A stretch of 6,709 bases of DNA from Betaproteobacteria bacterium. GTDB taxonomy: Bacteria; Pseudomonadota; Gammaproteobacteria; Burkholderiales; SG8-41. This document shows positions 1 to 6,300 of this stretch, one piece after another. The notes under the pieces were generated by a model. That model had not been told where the DNA came from, did not search any database, and saw nothing but the letters and a program-made list of their open reading frames with translations. Positions within the stretch are counted from its first letter, which is position 1; every line of letters starts with the position of its first letter. The stretch spans positions 1 to 6,709 of the forward strand of contig JAHFRO010000130.1 of assembly GCA_023266245.1 (NCBI GenBank). Reading direction: 5' to 3'. The translations under genes and the position numbers were made by a program.

Positions 1-857
1 AGGAATTCCTCGATGACCTCGGCCAGCCGCCGCGGCTGGTCGTGGTGCATCATGTGGCCGCAGTCGTCGAGCCACGCCTCGCGCAAATGGCGGAACGCGC
101 CTTTTCGCGCGGCAAGCTGTTCGGGCGTGTCCTTGAGGTAACCGGTGCCCTTGGATTCTCGGGCAAACACCCACAGCACCGGGGCGGTCACGTGCCGCCA
201 GCAGGCCAGCAGCTCCTCCATGCGGAACAGATAGGGGTTGGCGAGCTTGTGGCACGGATCGCTCCGCAGGACGACCGTGCCGTCCCCGCTTTCCTTCGCC
301 CAGTGGCGCGCGAGGAACCCGGCTTTCTCGTCGCTCAGCCGTGGATTGCCGCGCTTGAGCCGCGCCGCGACCTCGGAGTACGACGCATAGGGCCGGAAAC
401 GCGGCGGTTCGCGCAGCTCCTCCAGCCATTGCCGGTAACGCGCCGGTGCCTGGTCGGCGGTGGTGCGCGCAAGCCCGAACCCCTCGAGCGATACCACTTT
501 CGCCGCCCGCTCGGGACGGATGCCGGCATAGGTGCAGGCGATTACTCCGCCCATGCTGTGGCCGATTAGCAGCGCCGGCGCCTCGGGTTGATAGATGTCG
601 AGTAGCTCCTCGAGGTCGGCGCAGTAATCCGGAAACCAGTATCCTTCGTGCGCCCACTCGGTGAGTCCGAAGCCGCGCCAGTCGGGCGCGATGACGTGCC
701 ACTCGCGCGCGAACGCGTCCACCAGGAACTGGAACGAGGCCGACACATCCATCCAGCCGTGCAACAGGAACAGCTTGGGTGCACCCGCATCACCCCACGT
801 GCGCACGTGGTAGCGCAATCCTCGGATTTCATGAAACTCCGACTGGCTTTCCTTCAT
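1..857 (-). CDS. alpha/beta hydrolase fold protein, 3' end cut by window edge
   Basis: A predicted cytoplasmic serine hydrolase of the alpha/beta fold; the substrate cannot be read from the sequence. 285 full codons are visible and the frame is still open at position 1, so the C-terminus is missing. The oxyanion-hole strand reads LFLLHGWMD (about residues 29-37), followed by VIAPDWRGFG (55-64). The nucleophile elbow is GHSMGG with Ser101, and the catalytic His is probably His268 in DDCGHMMHHDQP. The catalytic acid is less clear; the candidate region is VFARES at 230-235. The cap between residues 130 and 220 is rich in Trp and Arg. The HGW-MD and SLEGFG words resemble the bacterial relatives of the SERHL-like hydrolases. 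The start is the ATG at 857-855: an in-frame TGA lies one codon further upstream and a good AAGGA sits 6 nt before it. It lies 43 bp downstream of the transporter gene on the same strand, so co-transcription is likely. No signal peptide is visible. Confidence 0.93.
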   Translation of the reverse strand, partial: MKESQSEFHEIRGLRYHVRTWGDAGAPKLFLLHGWMDVSASFQFLVDAFAREWHVIAPDWRGFGLTEWAHEGYWFPDYCADLEELLDIYQPEAPALLIGHSMGGVIACTYAGIRPERAAKVVSLEGFGLARTTADQAPARYRQWLEELREPPRFRPYASYSEVAARLKRGNPRLSDEKAGFLARHWAKESGDGTVVLRSDPCHKLANPYLFRMEELLACWRHVTAPVLWVFARESKGTGYLKDTPEQLAARKGAFRHLREAWLDDCGHMMHHDQPRRLAEVIEEF

Positions 858-902
858 CCCTCATCCTTCCGCCTTCATCCTTCCGCCCTCATCCCTCAAT
901 TC
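854..902. repeat. heptanucleotide tandem repeat array in the transporter/hydrolase junction
   Basis: Seven-base units begin at 854, 861, 868, 875, 882 and 889 and fit the plus-strand consensus TC(A/C)(T/G)CC(C/T); a degenerate seventh unit (TCAATTC) starts at 896. The two kinds of unit, TCATCCY and TCCGCCY, partly alternate and give a 14-bp super-period. The array starts inside the hydrolase start codon and ends in the transporter stop codon, filling the whole junction. Read on the coding (minus) strand it is purine-rich and repeats AGGATGA/GGGATGA, so it holds several ATGs. Those at 892 and 878 open five-codon frames (MRAEG, MKAEG) that stop at once. Confidence 0.85.
864..870 (-). promoter_or_regulatory. 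ribosome binding site of the hydrolase gene
   Basis: On the minus strand GGAAGGA ends 6 nt before the ATG at 857. This near-ideal Shine-Dalgarno sequence fixes the start. It is itself made from the repeat units of the junction array, so the array doubles as the translation signal. Confidence 0.7.
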
Positions 903-1848
903 ACTCCTGCCCCGCTTGCGGCTCGACGCGCTGTTCCCCGCGCAGCGCCCGCCATGACAGCAGCGCGAGGCTCGCCCCGATCAGCAGCATGCCGGCGAGT
1001 TCGACGGCGCCCGGCCGCTCCGCGAGCTGCAGCCGCGAGAACAGCACGCCCAGCGCCGGCACCGCCATGATGGACAAGCCGGCGATGCCGGCCGGCAGAC
1101 GATTCAGGATGAACAGCCACAACAGCCAGCCCGCCATGGTGCCGAACAGCGTGGCGTAGATCAGCACCGCCCAGAAATACGCTGTCCACTCGATCGGGCG
1201 CGAAGGCACGACGATCGCGATCGCCGCCAGCACGATGCCGCCGAACAGCATCTGCCAGGCGGTGAGCGCCAGCAGGTCAAGCTCCTGCTGCAGCCGCCAG
1301 CGCTTCGCCAGCACCGCGCTGACCGCCCACGACACCGCGGTCGCGAGCGCGAGCAGATTGGAGGCAAAGGTGCCGGCGAGGTGCCAGGGTTCCAGCACCA
1401 GCACCAGGCCGCCCGCGGCGAGCGCCACCGCGAGCCATTGGCCGCCGCGCACGCGCTCGCCGAGCAGCGGCCAGGCAAGCAGCAGCGTCCAGAACGGGAA
1501 AGTGTAAACCAGCACCGCGGTCTTGCCGGCGGCGCCGGCCAGCAGCGCCCAGGACACGAACGCGTTGAAGCCGGTGGTCTGGAACAACCCGAGCACCAGC
1601 ACCCGCGGAGCTGCGCGCAGCGCGAGCGGCCGCTTCAGCCACAGCATGGCGGCGAAGATCAGCAGCGCGCCCGAGACCGTGCGTATCGCGGCGAAATCGA
1701 AGGGGTCGGCAAAGCGCAGCGCCTCTTTCATCGCGACCCACGTATAGCCCCAGATGAGACACAACACGACGAGCGCTGCGAGGGCGCCGCGCGCGGAACG
1801 CGAGTGACGGAGCTCGCTCTTGGGATTCGTGAAAGGAAGTCTTATCAT
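901..1848 (-). CDS. EamA/DMT-superfamily (RhaT/YdcZ-like) inner-membrane transporter
   Basis: A 315-residue integral membrane protein of the drug/metabolite transporter superfamily, with the usual length and two EamA repeats. The first spans about residues 22-152 and contains the typical opening LIWGYTWVAMKEAL in TM1, the F-x-x-x-R of TM2 (FAAIRT) and the GER word after TM4 (LLGERVRGGQ). The second spans about 164-298 and ends with the equivalent LAERPGAVELAGMLLI. About ten hydrophobic segments are visible. The N-terminus has a short basic leader (residues 1-21), and the C-terminus is a hydrophilic tail of about 17 residues. Members export amino acids, metabolites or drugs, but the substrate cannot be inferred here. 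The ATG at 1848 is the only sensible start, because the next Met lies inside TM1; its ribosome binding site is weak (GGA about 5 nt upstream). It is divergent from the TraB/GumN gene and precedes the hydrolase. Confidence 0.93.
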   Translation of the reverse strand: MIRLPFTNPKSELRHSRSARGALAALVVLCLIWGYTWVAMKEALRFADPFDFAAIRTVSGALLIFAAMLWLKRPLALRAAPRVLVLGLFQTTGFNAFVSWALLAGAAGKTAVLVYTFPFWTLLLAWPLLGERVRGGQWLAVALAAGGLVLVLEPWHLAGTFASNLLALATAVSWAVSAVLAKRWRLQQELDLLALTAWQMLFGGIVLAAIAIVVPSRPIEWTAYFWAVLIYATLFGTMAGWLLWLFILNRLPAGIAGLSIMAVPALGVLFSRLQLAERPGAVELAGMLLIGASLALLSWRALRGEQRVEPQAGQE

Positions 1849-1885
1849 TATTCCGTTCTGCGCCGGATCCTTCCCGCAAGAATCC

Positions 1886-1960
1886 CGCGCGTTGAGCGGC
1901 AGCCGGGCTGTCCGTTCTAACGCGCGGAGTTGAACCGGCGCTCTGCGTCCGGTCGTTTTA
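1886..1960. repeat. double-hairpin intergenic repeat, copy 1
   Basis: This unit holds two potential stem-loops. Hairpin A has an outer 8-bp stem CGCGCGTT (1886-1893) with AACGCGCG (1919-1926) and smaller pairings inside. Hairpin B pairs ACCGGCGC (1934-1941) with GCG-T-CCGGT (1945-1953), one T bulged, loop TCT, and is followed two bases later by TTTTA. It lies in the probable 5' untranslated region of the transporter gene. An in-phase stretch exactly 85 bp upstream of its end (around 1854-1870, sharing TCTGCG) could be the remnant of a further copy, but the similarity is weak. Confidence 0.8.
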
Positions 1961-1970
1961 CAGCAGTCCC

Positions 1971-2043
1971 CGCGCGTTGAGCGGCAGACGGACTGTCCGT
2001 TCCAACGCGCGGAGTTAAACCGGCGCCTTGCGTCCGGTTTTAA
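1971..2043. repeat. double-hairpin intergenic repeat, copy 2
   Basis: This is a direct repeat of the unit at 1886, offset by exactly 85 bp, with 62 of the first 68 positions identical. Hairpin A has the same 8-bp outer stem (1971-1978 with 2004-2011). Hairpin B is longer here: AAACCGGCGC (2017-2026) pairs with GCG-T-CCGGTTT (2030-2040), loop CTT, with the same bulged T. It ends about 11 bases before the chosen start of the TraB/GumN gene and touches its AGGA, so it probably lies in that gene's leader. Confidence 0.82.
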
Positions 2044-2051
2044 CAGGAATT

Positions 2052-2981
2052 ATGCGGCAAATGATCTACCAAGCGGGAATCAAATGGTTCGCGCTAGTGC
2101 GCGCGCTGCGCGTGTGTGCCGCGGCGGCGGCGCTCCTCGCTCTCGCGCTGGCCGCGGCGCCGGCCGATGCGCAGCGCTTCGAGCGCGGGCTGCTGTGGCG
2201 GATCGAGGGGGGAGGCACGCCGCCAAGCCACGTGTTCGGCACCATACACGTGGATGACCCGCGCGTGACGAAATTGCCGCCGGAAGTCGCCCGGGAATTC
2301 AAGGAGGCACACAGCCTCACGCTCGAGGTCGGGCTCGACGCGACCAGTGTGCTGACGCTCGCCAACCGCATGCTGTATCTCGACGGTCGCGACCTCCCGG
2401 GAACGGTGGGCGCGGAGCTGTACGGCAAGGTAGAGGTGCTTACATCCAGGCTGGGTCTGCCCGAACCGGTGCTGCGGATGTTCAAGCCATGGGCGGCGGC
2501 GCTGCTGCTCAGCATGCCGCAGCAGAACTCGGCGGATGTGCTCGACCTCATGCTTGCCCGTAACGCCGCGGAGCAGAAGAAGCCGATCTACGAGGTGGAG
2601 AGCATGGATGAGCAGATCGCCGCGTTCGAAGGCATGGCGGAAGCCGACCAGGTTGCGCTGCTCAGGCATGCGGTCGACAACCACGAGCGCATGCCGCGCG
2701 TGATCGGCCGGCTGATCGAGGCCTATCTCGCGCGCGATCTCGCCGCGATGTGGCGCATCAGCGAGGAAACCGGCGACGCCGGCGCGGAGGCAAAGCGGCT
2801 CAACGAGATCTTCACCCGGCGTCTGCTCGACGAGCGCAATGTCCGCATGACCGAGCGCATGCAGGCGCGGCTCAAGAAGGGCGGCGCGTTCATCGCGATT
2901 GGCGCGCTCCACCTCTACGGCGACCGCGGCGTGCTGGCGCTGCTCGAGCGCCGCGGCTGGCGCGTGATGCGCATTTACTGA
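2052..2981 (+). CDS. TraB/GumN (TraB/PrgY/Tiki-like) family secreted protein
   Basis: A 309-residue protein of the TraB/GumN family, about the usual length. An N-terminal signal peptide is clear: basic residues at 17-20, an Ala/Leu-rich core (22-36) and a probable cleavage site ADA|QRF after residue 40, so the mature protein should be periplasmic or exported. The conserved N-terminal word LLWRIEGGG leads to the G-x-x-H motif GTIH (63-66). LTLEVGLD holds the conserved Glu92, the middle has YEVESMDEQ, and the C-terminus repeats a G-x-x-H (GALH, 284-287) before GVLALLERRGWRV. The animal relative Tiki is a metal-dependent protease using such GxxH/Glu residues; a peptidase role here is inference only. 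ATG 2052 has AGGA only 3 nt upstream. ATG 2061, GTG 2097 and an upstream TTG at 2028 (inside hairpin B) are alternatives. It is probably monocistronic: a terminator follows at 3173. Confidence 0.92.
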   Translation: MRQMIYQAGIKWFALVRALRVCAAAAALLALALAAAPADAQRFERGLLWRIEGGGTPPSHVFGTIHVDDPRVTKLPPEVAREFKEAHSLTLEVGLDATSVLTLANRMLYLDGRDLPGTVGAELYGKVEVLTSRLGLPEPVLRMFKPWAAALLLSMPQQNSADVLDLMLARNAAEQKKPIYEVESMDEQIAAFEGMAEADQVALLRHAVDNHERMPRVIGRLIEAYLARDLAAMWRISEETGDAGAEAKRLNEIFTRRLLDERNVRMTERMQARLKKGGAFIAIGALHLYGDRGVLALLERRGWRVMRIY

Positions 2982-3052
2982 TGAATTCGCGCCGCTGATG
3001 GAACCGCGCGGCAGGGCTGACTTTGCGGCGAGCCTGCTTGCCTCGGTGCTTT

Positions 3053-3078
3053 CTTCCCGGTGACCTGTCACCGGGAAG
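3053..3078. repeat. perfect 12-bp-arm palindrome (hairpin or protein site)
   Basis: CTTCCCGGTGAC (3053-3064) is the exact reverse complement of GTCACCGGGAAG (3067-3078), with CT between. It starts 71 bp after the TraB/GumN stop codon. As RNA it would fold into a very stable hairpin with no T-run behind it; as DNA it could bind a dimeric protein through GGTGAC-CT-GTCACC. The sequence does not say which. Confidence 0.85.
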
Positions 3079-3134
3079 GCGTGACTGGCGCGTCGTGACT
3101 GATGAGGCGTGACTGATGTAGCGTGACTGAAGAA
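3079..3134 (+). repeat. four-copy 14-bp direct tandem repeat
   Basis: Units start at 3079, 3093, 3107 and 3121, exactly 14 bp apart. Each begins (G/T)CGTGACTG, and the second half degenerates around ATGAG. The unit splits into two heptads (GCGTGAC, TGATGAG). The array directly abuts the palindrome and stays in its 7-bp register: CGGTGAC of the palindrome lies 21 bp before the first GCGTGAC. No open reading frame of note runs through it. Confidence 0.85.
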
Positions 3135-3169
3135 GCGGGTTCGTCCGGCTCTGGAATTCCAGACCCCGC
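3135..3169. repeat. small nested inverted repeat
   Basis: GCGGG (3135-3139) can pair with CCCGC (3165-3169). Inside lies the perfect 14-bp palindrome TCTGGAATTCCAGA (3150-3163). No T-run follows directly, so it may just add structure before the terminator. Weakly supported. Confidence 0.4.
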
Positions 3170-3172
3170 CTG

Positions 3173-3199
3173 TTTCGCGCTGTCAGGCGAAATTTTTTT
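3173..3199 (+). terminator. probable rho-independent terminator for the TraB/GumN gene
   Basis: TTTCGC (3173-3178) pairs with GCGAAA (3187-3192) around an 8-base loop, followed at once by seven T residues (3193-3199). The stem is short and a competing CCTG/CAGG pairing overlaps it. The long T-run at the end of the inter-gene region, read on the plus strand, still makes termination of the upstream gene the best reading. Between 3200 and 3248 I see no further signal. Confidence 0.65.
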
Positions 3200-3248
3200 G
3201 CCGCCAGCGATCTACAGCCCCATGTTCTTGAAATCATTGTTCGTTTCT

Positions 3249-3294
3249 CCTCTGCGTCCTCCGCGTCCTCTGTGGTGAGAGGTTCAGGTTTTTT
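3249..3294 (+). repeat. 9-bp triplet repeat with short hairpin and T-run upstream of dnaE
   Basis: Three consecutive 9-bp units, CCTCTGCGT (3249), CCTCCGCGT (3258) and CCTCTGTGG (3267), are followed by TGAGAGG. The last unit can fold as CCTCT (3267-3271) with AGAGG (3278-3282) around a 6-base loop, and six T residues follow at 3289-3294. From memory, similar strings (CTCTGCG-type repeats ending in GGTGA) occur between genes in many unrelated bacteria. Their role is unknown to me. Confidence 0.7.
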
Positions 3295-3310
3295 GCCGAC
3301 GCCGTAAAAT
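3283..3310 (+). promoter_or_regulatory. candidate dnaE promoter
   Basis: TAAAAT at 3305-3310 is a good -10 match, 7 nt before the dnaE ATG. The best -35 at a usable distance is the poor TTCAGG (3283-3288, 16-bp spacer). If real, transcription would begin at about 3317-3318, on or next to the start codon. Low confidence because the -35 matches only about half of the consensus. Confidence 0.3.
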
Positions 3311-3317
3311 ACCCTTT

Positions 3318-6300
3318 ATGCAACCGTCGTTCGTCCATCTGCGATTACACAGCGAGTATTCGATCGTAGATGGCATCGTCCGCCTGGACGAAGCGGTCGC
3401 GGCAGCGGCCAATGACGGCATGCCGGCACTGGCGCTGACCGACCTCGCCAACGTGTTCGGCTTGGTCAAGTTCTACCAGGCGGCGCGTGCCGGCGGCATC
3501 AAGCCCATCATCGGCTGCGACGTCTGGCTCGAGAACGAGGCCGACCGTGACAAGCCCTTCCGCTTGCTGCTGCTCGCGCAATCGCGCGCCGGCTACCTGC
3601 TGCTTTCGGAGCTGCTTACCCGCGCCTACCGCAGCAACCAGTATCGCGGCCGCGCCGAGCTCAAGAAAGCGTGGTTCGCGGAAACCGGCACCGAAGAGCT
3701 GATCGCGCTTTCCGGCGCACACCACGGCGAGATCGGGCAGGCGCTGGCGGCGGACAACCAGAAGCAGGCGCAGCGGCTGGCGCACGAATGGCAGGCGCTC
3801 TTCCCGGGCCGCTATTACATCGAACTCCAGCGCCTCGGCAAGCAGGCGACCGTGCTCGGCGCCGGCGGGGTGCCGGTCGAGACCTACGTACAGCGCGCGC
3901 TCAGGCTCGCTTCCGCACTCAAGCTGCCGGTGGTGGCGACGCACCCCGTGCAGTTCGTGAAGCCCGACGATTTCCGGGCGCATGAAGCGCGGGTCTGCAT
4001 CGCCGAGGGCTACATGCTGTCCGATCAACGCCGGCCGCGGCAGTTCAGCTCCGAGCAGTACTTCAAGACCCAGGCCGAAATGACGGCGTTGTTCAACGAC
4101 GTGCCGGCCGCGCTCGCCAACAGCGTCGAGATCGCAATGCGCTGCAACCTCACGCTCGAGCTGGGCAAAAGCCAGCTGCTGAAGTTTCCTACGCCCAACA
4201 ACGTCAGTCTTGACACGTATCTGAGCCAATGCGCGTTCGAGGGGCTGGAGAAGCGCATGCGCGAGCTCTATCCGGATGCCGCCCGGCGCGATGCGCAGTA
4301 CCCGCGCTACCGGGAGCGGCTGGAATTCGAGATCAATACCGTCATCCAGATGGGCTTTCCCGGCTATTTCCTGATCGTCGCGGACTTCATCAACTGGGCT
4401 AAGAGGAACGGCGTGCCGGTCGGACCGGGCCGCGGCTCGGGCGCCGGCTCACTGGTCGCATACAGCCTCGGCATCACCGACCTCGACCCGCTGCGCTACG
4501 ATCTGCTGTTCGAGCGCTTCCTCAATCCCGAGCGCGTCTCGATGCCGGACTTCGACATCGACTTCTGCCAGGACGGGCGCGACCGCGTGATCGAGTACGT
4601 GAAGCAGAAATTTGGCGCGGACAGCGTGTCGCAGATCGCCACCTTCGGCACCATGGCGGCGAAGGCGGTGGTGCGCGACGTCGGACGCGTGCTCGACCTG
4701 CCGTACACCTTCTGCGATCAGCTCGCGAAGCTCATCCCGTTCCAGCCCGGGCGGCACATCACGCTCGCCGAGGCGCGCCAGATCGAGCCGCAGTTGAAGG
4801 AGCGCGAGCATAAGGAGGAGGAGGTCAGAGAGCTGCTCGCGCTTGCCGGGAAGCTCGAAGGGCTCATCCGCAACGTCGGCATGCACGCGGGCGGCGTGCT
4901 GATCGCGCCGGGCAAGCTTACCGACTTCTGCCCGCTCTACGCGGCGGACGGTTCCGACAGCGTGGTTTCCCAGTTCGACATGAAGGACGTCGAGGCAGTC
5001 GGACTGGTCAAATTCGATTTCCTCGGTCTCACCACGCTGACGATCCTCGACTGGACGCTGCGCTACATCAAGCGCCTCGATCCGGCGTCCGATATCAGGC
5101 TCGAGACGCTGCCGCTCGACGATGCCCGGACCTACAAGGTGTTCGCGAACGCGAACACCACGGCGGTGTTCCAGTTTGAATCGCGCGGCATGCGCGACCT
5201 CCTCGCGCGCGCGAAACCCGACCGGTTCGAGGACATCATCGCCCTGATTGCGCTCTACCGCCCGGGACCGATGGAGCTGATTCCCGAATATGTCGAGCGC
5301 AAGCTCGGCCGGCAGCGTGTCGAATATCTCGATCCGCGGATCGAGCCGATTCTCGCCCCGACTCACGGCGTGATGGTGTACCAGGAACAGGTGATGCAGA
5401 TCGCGCAAGTCATCGGCGGCTACACGCTCGGAGGCGCCGACCTGCTGCGTCGCGCCATGGGCAAGAAGCTGTCCGAGGAGATGGCACGACACCGCGGCAC
5501 CTTCGTCGCCGGCGCGGCGAAGAACGGGTTGTCGGCGCGCAAGGCCCACGAGCTGTTCGGCCTCATGGAAAAGTTCGCGGGCTACGGTTTCAACAAATCG
5601 CATGCCGCTGCCTATGCGCTGATCGCCTACCAGACTGCCTACTTCAAGGCGCATCACACCTCGGCGTTCCTCGCCGCGAACATGTCGGCGGTGATGAACG
5701 ACACCGATAAGGTGCAGTCATTCGTGGACGACGCGCAGACGCACGGCATCCGGCTGCTCGCGCCCGACGTCAACCAGTCGAATTACCGCTTCGAGCCGGT
5801 TGATGCCAAAACCATCCGCTACGGCCTGGGCGCGATCAAGGGCACGGGGGAGGCCGCGATCAGCAACATCATCGAAACGCGCAAGAACGGGCGGTTCCAG
5901 GACCTGTTCGATTTCTGCCACCGCATGGACAAGCGGCTGGTCAACCGCCGCGTGGTGGAATCGCTGATGCGCGCCGGCGCTTTCGATTCGGTCAACGATC
6001 ACCGCGCGAGCCTCCTCGCCTCGGTCGGGGTGGCTCTGGAGAGCGCCGAGCAGGCGAGCCGCGCCGCGCACCAGGTGAGCCTGTTCGGGGATCTCGCGGA
6101 TATCGCGGCACGACCCGCGCTCGCCGAGGTGCCGCGCTGGGGCGCGAAAGAGCAGCTGCAGAACGAGAAGCTCGCGCTCGGTTTCTATTTCAGCGAGCAC
6201 CTGTTCAACATATACCGCGAGGAAGTGCGCCGCTTCATTCGCACCCGGCTCGCCGACCTGGCGGCGGCGGGAAACGGCGATTACGCCGGCCGCAGCTACT

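Noticed and set aside
42..569. A 175-codon plus-strand frame opposite the hydrolase.
   Set aside because: The minus strand encodes a complete set of alpha/beta hydrolase motifs across the same bases.
1801..1885. A third, decayed copy of the 85-bp repeat.
   Set aside because: Only about 17 bases in phase around 1854-1870 resemble the unit; the first 50 positions show no useful identity and overlap the transporter coding sequence.
1934..1960. Hairpin B plus TTTTA of copy 1 as a conventional terminator.
   Set aside because: No plus-strand gene ends upstream of it; the genes to its left are read on the other strand. The T-run is also only four bases and two bases away from the stem.
2094..3071. 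A 325-codon open frame on the minus strand covering the whole TraB/GumN gene, longer than that gene.
   Set aside because: Its translation is Arg/His/Ala-rich with no domain or membrane pattern, while the opposite strand has a signal peptide and both GxxH motifs. High third-position GC leaves the opposite frame free of stops.
3079..3134. Tandem repeats considered as a CRISPR array or replication origin iterons.
   Set aside because: Units are 14 bp with no spacers, and no cas or replication initiator gene is nearby. The iteron idea stays only as an analogy.
6040..6130. A possible frameshift in dnaE near the clamp-binding motif.
   Set aside because: Careful recounting keeps one frame through AHQVSLFGDLADIAARPALAE and on to the window end.
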